A stretch of 18,149 nucleotides of DNA, taken from the NCBI GenBank assembly GCA_028293225.1, contig JAQGPE010000285.1, forward strand, positions 1 to 18,149, in the 5' to 3' direction. The notes under the pieces were generated by a model. The model did no database searches. It saw only the letters and a list, made by a program, of their open reading frames with translations, and had not been told where the DNA came from. Source of the stretch: Akkermansiaceae bacterium (GTDB taxonomy: Bacteria; Verrucomicrobiota; Verrucomicrobiia; Verrucomicrobiales; Akkermansiaceae). A program made the position numbers and the translations under genes. Positions within the stretch are counted from its first letter, which is position 1. Each line of letters starts with the position of its first letter. Below, piece after piece: positions 6,701 to 12,449 of the stretch.

Positions 6701-9264
6701 ATCCCCTCCGGCAGCAGCCGCAAAGGCGTGCGGGCCTCTCCGCCGGAGCGGACAGATTTACCCTGAAGGACGTTGTCGTATGCCCGCACGAAGGCGAGGT
6801 CATCAGCGCGGGTGAGATCGCCGCGCTCGGTCGCTTCCTGTCGCAGGCGGTGCCAATCCTCGTGAAAGACGGTCGTGGCATCCGCGCCGTCGTAGAGCCG
6901 GATCACCGATTGTCGCATGCCGCGGGCGATTTCCACGCTGTGCGAACCGAGAACGTTCCCGGCAAAGGAGCCGTCGCCGCCAGCGATGATTTCCCGGTTT
7001 CGCACCTGCTTCGCGTAGCGCTCGGCGGCAGCCGGATCGGCCCCGGCCATCGCTTCCGTGAACACCTTGCCGAGGTTGACCTCGATCGACTTTGGCTTGT
7101 CGCCCTGGAGTTTGGCTGCTTCGTCGGCAGCTTCCATGAGGCTCGACATGTAAGCGATGTGTGAGGACTCAAGATCCTTCATCGCTTCGAAATGCTTTCC
7201 AGCCAGCCGCATCGCCCCGACCCGGTTCGGGCTGCGGAAGAATTCGCCGCTGCCTTCCGCGTGAACCAGCCAGTCGCCGGTTTCGCCGTCGCGGGTCAAT
7301 ACCGGCATGTCCGCCATGGCCTGCGATTCCTGAAGGGCGGTGGCCGTGCGCTGGAAACTGTCGCGGAGCTTTTCCGTCGCGGCCTGCGCGCCGGGGCTCC
7401 GCGGGTCCAGCTTCGTCATCGCCTGATCAATGGCGGCATTCATGGGGCCGATCCCCTTCGACGCGGCATCGCGGATCCCGGCGATATTCTCCGGAGAGAC
7501 GCCCATCGCTTCGAGGTGGAGGTCCGGAGCTTCCGCGAAGGCGCGGGCCCGCGCAGCATCGCCACGGGCGCCGATCAGCGAGCCGAAGCCGACCAGCGGC
7601 GCGAGGCTCGCGAAGGTTTCCGGAATCTGCGACCACGCCCCATGCAGCACACCCTTCTCCCCGGTCCACTGGACGCCGGGAATTTTCGGGTCGGTGGCGG
7701 CGGCGAAGCTCTGGAAAAGCGGATTCACCATCCCTTGCCCGGTCGCCACGGCCGTCTCCTCGGCGGCGGTGATCGCGAAACGGGTCGCATACCGGCCAGC
7801 CAGTCCGCCGCCGACCCGGTTGATGGCTCCCTGTGCCCACTTTTCCAGGAACGGCAGGCCGCCCTTTAGAATCTTCGACCCGGCCAGCTGCAGCACGGTA
7901 TCCGGCACCGCCTCCCAGGCGGCGAGGGAGTCGGCTTTTGCGGAAGCTTCTTCCTCCGGCATGGTCTGAAGGAAGTTGTTCCGGTACGCCGTGTAGGCAT
8001 TGCCGCGCGCCATCGCGTAAAGCGCCACCGGCCCGGCATAGGGCACGGCACCGACGGCCACCGCGCTCAGAAGTTCCGGCTGCTTGTAGAGCAACCGCTG
8101 AAACGATGCCGGCACGGCGATGTCCGGATCGGTCTGCACCGGCCGGTAAACGTTGTCCTGGATGGCGGCGACATCGCCGGCGAACTCCAGCTGAGCCCGG
8201 CGGTCCTTGGTCTTGGAAATCTGCCCTTCGATTTGCTGCTCGGTCGTTTCGTTGAAACCGGACTGCATCGGTCCCAGCTCGCGGGTGCCCCGGCGCTTCG
8301 CTGCCAGAGCGTCCTCGCTCTGACTCTGCCCGATGGACAGAAAGCCCCGCTCCATGGCTCCGCCGATCTGCTCGGGCACCTTGGCCGCTTCGCGGGCCAT
8401 GTTCGCCATGAACTCGGTCTGAGCCTTCGCAGGCAGGGCCCGCGCGAAGGTCCCCACCGCCTGCAGGAACGGCTGCCGCTGATCCGCCGGGAGTGACAGG
8501 TAGACTTCCTTCGCTGCCGCAGCGCCTTCGTCGCTCTTCATCGCGGCCGTTACGCGCGCAAGCTGCTGCGAGAATGGCGCAATGTGGTCCTGTGTCGCCT
8601 GATAGGCCCGCTGCCACTGTTCCAGATAATCGCCCTCTTTTTCGACATCGTAGCCGGGCTTTCCGAACTGCTGCTTTCGCCACATCTGGAATTCCAGGTA
8701 TCCGTCCCCGTCACCGGACCGCTGGGAAAGCGCGATAGTGGCGGCGCGGGTCTGGAGATCATCAGCGATTCCAGACGCTTCCTTGCGGGTGGTGGCCGCT
8801 TTGACCATCTGCCCGTGAAACTCCTCCTCACTGTCGCCACCCTGCCCGTCGAACATTTCGAGAGCGGCCTGCTTGAGCGCCAGCCGCCTTGTCAGCCCGG
8901 AGGTGGGAGCATCCTTGCCGCCGTTGTAGAGCCGCAGGGCCAGGTCATTGGCCGCAACCACCTTCGCCCTGTTCAGGTCGCGCGCGACGCCGCTCAGGTC
9001 ATCGCCCTTAAAGAAATTGTCAGGATCCAAATAGGCCTGGTCGACCGTCGCGGTGCCGGTCCGGAAGAATTCGAGCATTCGCGCGTCCTCCTCCCGTTGC
9101 TGGCGAGCGAGCGGGTTTTCCCCGAAGGCAGGGACCGTGCTGGGCGGGGCATCCGAGCGCGGCAAGACCGCTGGACCCGGCGCCACCGGCTGAAGCTCTT
9201 CCGGCAGGACCGCCGTCGCGGTGGGATCTTCGAGCCCGTCGCCGGGCAAAAGGGAAATGGCCAT
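799..9264 (-). CDS. Giant internal virion / DNA-ejection protein (gp16 position), multidomain polyvalent protein
   Basis: This 2821-residue protein starts at ATG 9262-9264, one base after the previous stop, and sits where T7 gene 16 (1318 aa) lies. From that place I infer packaging inside the capsid and ejection into the host. Domains in order: a proline-rich start (to about 45); a helical region with hydrophobic segments near 399-419 and 549-566; a first zincin-type motif H-E-D-W-H (801-805); a second zincin-like domain (about 1030-1160) with H-E-L-L-H (1118-1122); a large domain at about 1276-1680 of a type recurrent in phage polyvalent proteins, marked by W-S-G-L-E, E-E-I-Q-S-D near 1478 and G-F-Y-D-Q-I-L-P; then long charged helices. 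Near 2344 is L-P-R-N-K-N-Y-S-P, and hydrophobic stretches near 2482-2511 and 2681-2701 could help form a membrane conduit. No T7-type transglycosylase is seen at the N-terminus. Enzymatic activity of either HExxH site is unproven. Confidence 0.85.
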   Translation of the reverse strand: MAISLLPGDGLEDPTATAVLPEELQPVAPGPAVLPRSDAPPSTVPAFGENPLARQQREEDARMLEFFRTGTATVDQAYLDPDNFFKGDDLSGVARDLNRAKVVAANDLALRLYNGGKDAPTSGLTRRLALKQAALEMFDGQGGDSEEEFHGQMVKAATTRKEASGIADDLQTRAATIALSQRSGDGDGYLEFQMWRKQQFGKPGYDVEKEGDYLEQWQRAYQATQDHIAPFSQQLARVTAAMKSDEGAAAAKEVYLSLPADQRQPFLQAVGTFARALPAKAQTEFMANMAREAAKVPEQIGGAMERGFLSIGQSQSEDALAAKRRGTRELGPMQSGFNETTEQQIEGQISKTKDRRAQLEFAGDVAAIQDNVYRPVQTDPDIAVPASFQRLLYKQPELLSAVAVGAVPYAGPVALYAMARGNAYTAYRNNFLQTMPEEEASAKADSLAAWEAVPDTVLQLAGSKILKGGLPFLEKWAQGAINRVGGGLAGRYATRFAITAAEETAVATGQGMVNPLFQSFAAATDPKIPGVQWTGEKGVLHGAWSQIPETFASLAPLVGFGSLIGARGDAARARAFAEAPDLHLEAMGVSPENIAGIRDAASKGIGPMNAAIDQAMTKLDPRSPGAQAATEKLRDSFQRTATALQESQAMADMPVLTRDGETGDWLVHAEGSGEFFRSPNRVGAMRLAGKHFEAMKDLESSHIAYMSSLMEAADEAAKLQGDKPKSIEVNLGKVFTEAMAGADPAAAERYAKQVRNREIIAGGDGSFAGNVLGSHSVEIARGMRQSVIRLYDGADATTVFHEDWHRLRQEATERGDLTRADDLAFVRAYDNVLQGKSVRSGGEARTPLRLLPEGIADEHVTSGMLDEAVAEIAQSEVLKSRRSGRDNQNSREGVMQLPSGFLTRNLTAIARLAPDATRKFTAFLDAVRARWGLTLGRALALKKAEKAGTFDTTTRDAYLAKLFGTTEQNAHDSAADRATREILDGTTDPSRYADFRAEGDPFSIGNREQRPVLSEDLKTSFSKSPYEHTFEPANENRPGILEIARELGIELVRPGQVSADLGTYTRRIQEALGVETLFFRGSAERGLLGFNPRGNPDLVFLSTDPARRDIPLAWPLAHELLHVAQKDGAARANDLLQFIQQHVTPDELATMHELLDERGYKTEDFPTELPAFLVGDAISGKSVFALDDLEKAPEIQAEILRYFDSLQALKPSSLKDVSDDDLASSFSIGDDKAGPVLNREPGFFSKLEQVAEAKLPASASPEQVLATIDPARGSGVKAEEIKWSGLEDAVRRIAAENGGKVPKAALLDHLRNEGAVRFSEAVSRHDETALGNLERESELARNAENEARFAAFDILDAKGIGQVQRLNFVEALGRGAKGEEYQRALKAGRDLDPSFDWESLRTLSEAADKAEKAFRMEKHSSPRYDEYVLPGGEHYREVVLTLPDGPAYTSSHFDAEGYVAHMRLDERADAAGRPGLFIEEIQSDRHQAGREKGYTQDRDALVRDFHGISESSWARLTPIERSRLGDDVGTLQPSANRVADAPFRKDWPLQMFKRALRDAVASGKEWIGWTDGDTQNARFDLSKQVQEIQLYREGGGFNIEALEHGRDNPRLVAMEVPVGELGNYIGKELAARVAAEPTRDHNFKGDGLKIEGQGMKGFYDQILPSEIGKYVKKWGAKVEPGTVKAEGETPMWKVDITPEMAASVKEGQTVFAISHSEMAGRVLGDAVSRIKDPVRRVQAMSRIAKSTEALRLQAERLELLMSAKRQRKSLQKEASVRQALRQDELERQAYATHWGILSNDDLVKLKAQPGHAFLADPQSPLRGRLKSKTQAIKQHPDLFKVHNAGDYDGSEGVSRSVFGGDLMPDQAAQEMFDAGLIREPSTDAMWTLLQKESQSVAGMKEALTRAQADIRAAKGTAIAETNDWLKSQVEQQDSVYSDKEEIRRTLELLDGILGAVPAQIRGKVGGYTQLAKLGTNEARLKFLQDRLAKVDKHLEDWMRVQYDADFRKILDRAQPKKAEPGEKPRGTIGADVHDLFQSVRDAMTKTAAEAEADAVRLESLAGSGDYTAAQEAHMIMEAQMVRLAGDWGHKDAAGREMAVIEASRIFDTGYLDQVIKVSRQREVDQTRRSRFIADTGKRGTEKGRKIMEDYGREKLGATEHSFLSILGFEQAAGWVFGDKSAEADRLAGMELASHNRKTDALQSTWAEIEDLFVDLAGGARRFDRFTADAALKGQLLRRKLAEVRQDTTRKGQPRKPKGIKGTNGVYYSQLEAIAATLMWRQDDGRRHMLGHVDEAGRPVGSWHYDQKFVDSLEAGLSEQAKGVRLYLMEKYAAEYDRLNPIFRELNGVNLPRNKNYSPLVVEPVKGTNAVNLDPVTNQVTNGATFTPGSLKTRGQAVAEPQFRDALQTFQAHTIQMEHWMAYAPFATEASRLLDHRDVRNSVAEKAGVEAVKTLRSWIELFGRGGTNDAASHLASTKAINKALNHLASVALIGRVSVLAVQATQLGAAANSMPVGSYVKRMAKLTTGQLGWGDAIASPYIQRRLREMPPVVRQALAGLSTGTPNHLKHQVQRIGQLIGGADALFTAGTYAMVFDYQKTVVAKDLRLKGAEAEAFAHAAAEREVDKVAQPMRMGARSLFENTSTNPAMKLAWAFASEPRQKMALMVYAAAKQPMKQKLRAVAQAYFFGGVMSSIIRAAVRDSKDSGDELFDERNWNPKLLALQTITSPLKGIPFLGDAVEGGLYKAFHQYLPEGNLFSVPVKAVESAVHLGSGKSSGADAVLKDTEAIISGFGVGSENAAAGASVLHVLRDLFSIGENATGN

Positions 9265-9265
9265 A

Positions 9266-11497
9266 TTACTTGCGGTATCCGTTCAGGAAAATCTGCGCTT
9301 CGATGTCGCGGCGGCGCTGCAGCCCTTTGCTCGGCACCAGGACGCCGCCCTTCTCCTCATTGCGGTAAAGGCGCATCGCCTCCGCGATCTCCGCGTCACT
9401 GCGGTGACCTCGCTTCACCAGCAGTTCCTCGAGCTGGCCGAGGTTGAAGTCGAAACTCGTCAGGGCATCTTTCTGCGCGTCGTTAAAGTGGTAGCCGTTC
9501 TTCTCGGCGATTTCATCCACCCGCTTCCGGTGCATGGAAAGCTCGGCATCGAGGCGCTTCTCCGCCTCCGCCTTGTCGATCACCTCACCCTCTTTGCTTT
9601 TCGTGCCGTAGCCGATCGACCATTGCCGGTTGTCCCAGTAGGCCGAGCGGTAGAAGCCGCCGGGCTCGCCGCCGGCTTCAAGATCTTTCACCACGTCCTT
9701 GATAGTGCTGCCGACCGGCACGGCCCCTGTGTTGCTGGTCGCGCCCCTGTCTCCCGTGGGAGACGCGGACGGCAGCTTGGACTGCTGAAGGCGCTGCCTC
9801 AGCTTGTCCCCGCCGAGCTGGAAAATGTGATCGTCGATTTCCGACGGTTTGGCGTCCGGATGGGCTCGGATGAAATTGCTGTAGTCGTAAAGGACCGCGC
9901 CGAGGTGATCCTGCGCCGAAAGCCTTTCGGTCATGGCGGTGCTGGCCGCCTCCTGGTCAAACCAATCGAAGGACGAACTCCCGTCGAAAATCGCCTTTGC
10001 GGTCGCCTGCTCGTAGGGCGGAGCGCTCACTTGCCCCGCCTTCGCCGCGTAGAGCAACCGGAATGCCTTGGCGCGGTTGGCATCGGTCTTGTCTTTGGCG
10101 AGGTCCTTGGCGGTGGCGTCCGCTTCGCTTTCCGACATTGAGACGCGGAGAGCCTTCTTCAAGGTCCCTTCATCAAGCTCGGAAACCGCCTTCGCCTGCT
10201 CATCCGACAGGCCGGCGGCGGTGAGCTTCGGCTGCGCACGCAGGTAGCCGGCATCGACCAGGGAACTGACATCCTGCGACACCTTGCCGGTGCCATCGAC
10301 CTTGCCGAACAACCCGGCCTTGTAGGATTCCATGATCGACTGCTTCCCGAGGTCCGCATAGGTCCTGATCTGCTCAAGCTGGCCTTTCCGGACGGTGTCG
10401 AGGCGGCCCTGCAACTCCTTCTTGGCCGCGCCTTCCGGCAGCGTGTCGATCTGGTTCGCCATCTTCACGTAATCGACGTCGAAATTCTCGGAGTCGGCTT
10501 TGTAGGAATCCAGGCCGACCGTCACCTCGCCCATGACCTTGGCCATGTGCTCCGGGCTGTTCCGCTCGGCGTCGGAGAGCCGCTTGCCAAGCTTCTGCTT
10601 CAATTCCTCCCGAACCGCTGGGCGCAGGCCCGCCCCGAGGCGATCGATCTGCTCCGGAGAAGTGATCTGCTCGGGGGAACCGGGCGTGACCGGCTGGCCC
10701 GCCAAGGCGATGCCGTCGAGAATGTCCTTCGTAGTCTCGGCAGTTTCGTCAGACAGTTTGGAGCGGGCAAAGGAAAAGAGATTGTCGTAGGCCGCGGGGT
10801 CCATGCCCTCTGGAACCTTTTTAGGGTCCGCGCGCTTCAGCCACCCGGCAGCATCTTCGGTGATGGCGGTTTGCTCGCCCTGCACCTGCTTCTTTTTGAT
10901 GTCCTGTTTCTCCTCATCGTGCAGATCGAGAATGTCCGCCTCCGCTTCTTCCGGCGACCACGTCCCGGCAGCCTGCGATTCGCGGATGGTTTTCCGAGCG
11001 CTCTCAAAATCCCCCGCCTGACGATACGCACGAACAGTATTCGTGGACTGCTGCCGAGCGCGCTTCACACCCTGGGTGAGCACAGCTGCTTTAGTGTCGT
11101 TCTGGTAGTCCTGCTCCCAGCCGGTGAAATTCTGTTCCATCTCGGGCTTAAACAGCGGGGACATAGGCTGCTTGAACACATCTTCTCGGGCCGCCTTCAT
11201 TCGGTCGCTCAAGTCTGGGGACCATGTCGATTCATCGGGATGCTGAATCCGGAACTGCTGATGCTCGTCGAGCGCCTTCTGCACGCGGGTGCGCGCATAG
11301 TTTTTCGTCCGATCGTCAGTGATGCGCTGATGGCGTTGCTCCATTTCGAGCCCACCTTGAAAGACGTCACCGACAGTCTGCGCCACCTGCTGACCCGCAC
11401 GCGCAGCTGCGGCACCGGGAATCCCAGCTACCTGCGGAGAAGGTCCGACCTGAGTGTATCGCCCTGGGACGGGCGTGAGTTCTGGGATGAGGGGCAT
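9266..11497 (-). CDS. Internal virion protein (gp15-like) with C-terminal GH24 lysozyme domain
   Basis: At 743 residues this is nearly the length of T7 gp15 (747) and lies in the same place. Residues about 1-590 are helix-rich, charged and repetitive in character, as expected of an ejection-core component. Residues about 600-743 form a T4-type (GH24) lysozyme: a likely catalytic Glu607 (or Glu611), the segment A-Y-W-D with Asp622, then S-I-G-Y-G-T (Ser627 in the place of T4 Thr26, Thr632), and later A-L-T-S-F-D-F-N-L-G, the usual second GH24 motif. It should cut peptidoglycan locally so the ejected conduit can cross the wall. The ATG abuts the TAA of the upstream gene with no spacer, and its own TAA lies one base before the giant gene's ATG, so translation is probably coupled. 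No Shine-Dalgarno sequence is seen. The alternative is a virion-borne endolysin used at lysis, but fusion to a gp15-sized body favours entry. Confidence 0.85.
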   Translation of the reverse strand: MPLIPELTPVPGRYTQVGPSPQVAGIPGAAAARAGQQVAQTVGDVFQGGLEMEQRHQRITDDRTKNYARTRVQKALDEHQQFRIQHPDESTWSPDLSDRMKAAREDVFKQPMSPLFKPEMEQNFTGWEQDYQNDTKAAVLTQGVKRARQQSTNTVRAYRQAGDFESARKTIRESQAAGTWSPEEAEADILDLHDEEKQDIKKKQVQGEQTAITEDAAGWLKRADPKKVPEGMDPAAYDNLFSFARSKLSDETAETTKDILDGIALAGQPVTPGSPEQITSPEQIDRLGAGLRPAVREELKQKLGKRLSDAERNSPEHMAKVMGEVTVGLDSYKADSENFDVDYVKMANQIDTLPEGAAKKELQGRLDTVRKGQLEQIRTYADLGKQSIMESYKAGLFGKVDGTGKVSQDVSSLVDAGYLRAQPKLTAAGLSDEQAKAVSELDEGTLKKALRVSMSESEADATAKDLAKDKTDANRAKAFRLLYAAKAGQVSAPPYEQATAKAIFDGSSSFDWFDQEAASTAMTERLSAQDHLGAVLYDYSNFIRAHPDAKPSEIDDHIFQLGGDKLRQRLQQSKLPSASPTGDRGATSNTGAVPVGSTIKDVVKDLEAGGEPGGFYRSAYWDNRQWSIGYGTKSKEGEVIDKAEAEKRLDAELSMHRKRVDEIAEKNGYHFNDAQKDALTSFDFNLGQLEELLVKRGHRSDAEIAEAMRLYRNEEKGGVLVPSKGLQRRRDIEAQIFLNGYRK

Positions 11498-12049
11498 TTA
11501 GGCGACGGGTTGAGGAGATTGTGGGGGCTGCTGCTTTGGCTGGCGTCCGTAGTAGGAGACTCCACCGCTTGCCATGGAGCCCAGGTTGGAAAGGAGAGTG
11601 CCGTTCGCCGCGACGCGGGTGCCGACGGCCTGCGTCCGCGCTTCCCACAGCGACATTTCACCCTGCTGGCGGGTGCCTTGCGCATCCATCGCACCCGCGC
11701 GGGCCGCGTCCTGAATCCGCAGCTCCTCACGGCCGGCAGTCTCGATGAACGCATCTTCGATCGAACCTTCGTTCACCAAGCCGGAACCGGCGTTGCTGCC
11801 GGTGCGGATCCTCGCCAGCCGCCTCTTGCTGTTGACGCGCTCGCGGCGGACCGTCTCCGCGGTCTGCTGCTCCTGCATCATCGCGTTTTGGTCCGCAGTC
11901 TTCTTCTGCATCAGCCCCGCCTCCTCCTGAGCGTCGGCTGATTTTTGGCTCTGATTGTAGCTGTAAGCAGCGCTCGCGGCCGCTACCGCCAGGTAGACGT
12001 AAAACAGATCGTCAACGAGGAAGAACGCCAGGATGTGAGGGAGCAACAT
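11498..12049 (-). CDS. Internal virion protein, T7 gp14-like
   Basis: The protein has 183 residues if it starts at ATG 12047-12049, against 196 in T7 gp14. The start has a hydrophobic segment (about residues 3-29, ending A-A-A-S-A-A-Y-S-Y), followed by a long Gln-, Lys- and Glu-rich helix with likely coiled coil (about 30-75), a polar middle, and a Gln/Pro-rich tail. This plan matches gp14-type ejection proteins, thought to form the outer-membrane part of the T7 conduit. The frame stays open upstream to 12382, but that stretch lies over the GNAT-like gene in another frame and reads as Arg/Ser/Pro-rich shadow. I therefore take the Met before the hydrophobic segment. That start overlaps the preceding gene by 38 nt and has no Shine-Dalgarno sequence, so the exact start is uncertain. 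The stop TAA directly touches the next ATG. Confidence 0.75.
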   Translation of the reverse strand: MLLPHILAFFLVDDLFYVYLAVAAASAAYSYNQSQKSADAQEEAGLMQKKTADQNAMMQEQQTAETVRRERVNSKRRLARIRTGSNAGSGLVNEGSIEDAFIETAGREELRIQDAARAGAMDAQGTRQQGEMSLWEARTQAVGTRVAANGTLLSNLGSMASGGVSYYGRQPKQQPPQSPQPVA

Positions 12050-12449
12050 AAGCGAGGGGCTTGGCCATATTGATGACACCCCGGCTGATCTCTGTGAACC
12101 CGCACCGCGCCGCTTCCCGGTAAATCGAATGTCGGTAAGCACACGCGAAGAGCATTTTGATCCCGATCCGGGCGGCCTCCGCTTCGAGCGCGGCGAAAAC
12201 GGCCCGACATGCTGAGCGCGCCGTCGTCGGCGACATGCCCGGGCGGCCGACCAGCCAGTCGATATTCCCGACCGGACAGCCGCGGACCTCCGAGAGCCAG
12301 GCCGCCGCCGCCGGCCCTTCGTCATCGATCGCCACCACCCCGAAGGGCGGCAGCAACTCGGCAGGCATGGATCCGTCGCCACGATCCTCCCACCAGCGGA
12401 GAATCACCTGCAGAATCTCCGGGGTGATGACCTCAAGTCGCATCGCCAT
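12012..12449 (-). CDS. GNAT-like protein in the T7 gp13 position
   Basis: The protein has 145 residues, close to T7 gp13 (138). It lies between the nozzle and gp14-like genes exactly as gene 13 does. The sequence is consistent with a small GNAT fold: an opening of the type R-L-E-V-I-T, a strand G-V-V-A-I-D-D, a loop and helix (R-P-G-M-S followed by A-C-R-A-V-F-A-A-L-E) where an acetyl-CoA pyrophosphate loop would lie, and Y-R-E-A-A-R-C-G-F near the end, typical of the last GNAT helix and strand. The glycine-rich Q/R-x-x-G-x-G/A loop is not clearly preserved, so it may be structural and not catalytic. It overlaps the nozzle gene by 17 nt and the gp14-like gene by 38 nt. A second in-frame ATG at 12441-12443 is an alternative start. 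Confidence 0.7.
   Translation of the reverse strand: MAMRLEVITPEILQVILRWWEDRGDGSMPAELLPPFGVVAIDDEGPAAAAWLSEVRGCPVGNIDWLVGRPGMSPTTARSACRAVFAALEAEAARIGIKMLFACAYRHSIYREAARCGFTEISRGVINMAKPLAYVAPSHPGVLPR

Noticed and set aside
7427..8683. Minus-strand open frame of 418 codons inside the giant gene
   Set aside because: It is in another frame of the same strand, rich in Arg, Gly and Ala, and has no motif. The giant frame carries the continuous domain structure.
10547..11941. Plus-strand open frame of 464 codons
   Set aside because: Antisense to the gp15-like and gp14-like genes; no motifs, low-complexity Leu/Arg composition.
12050..12382. Upstream extension of the gp14-like protein to a start at 12382
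   Set aside because: The added 111 residues overlie the GNAT-like gene and are Arg/Ser/Pro-rich. T7 gp14 length and the hydrophobic N-terminus fit a start at 12049.
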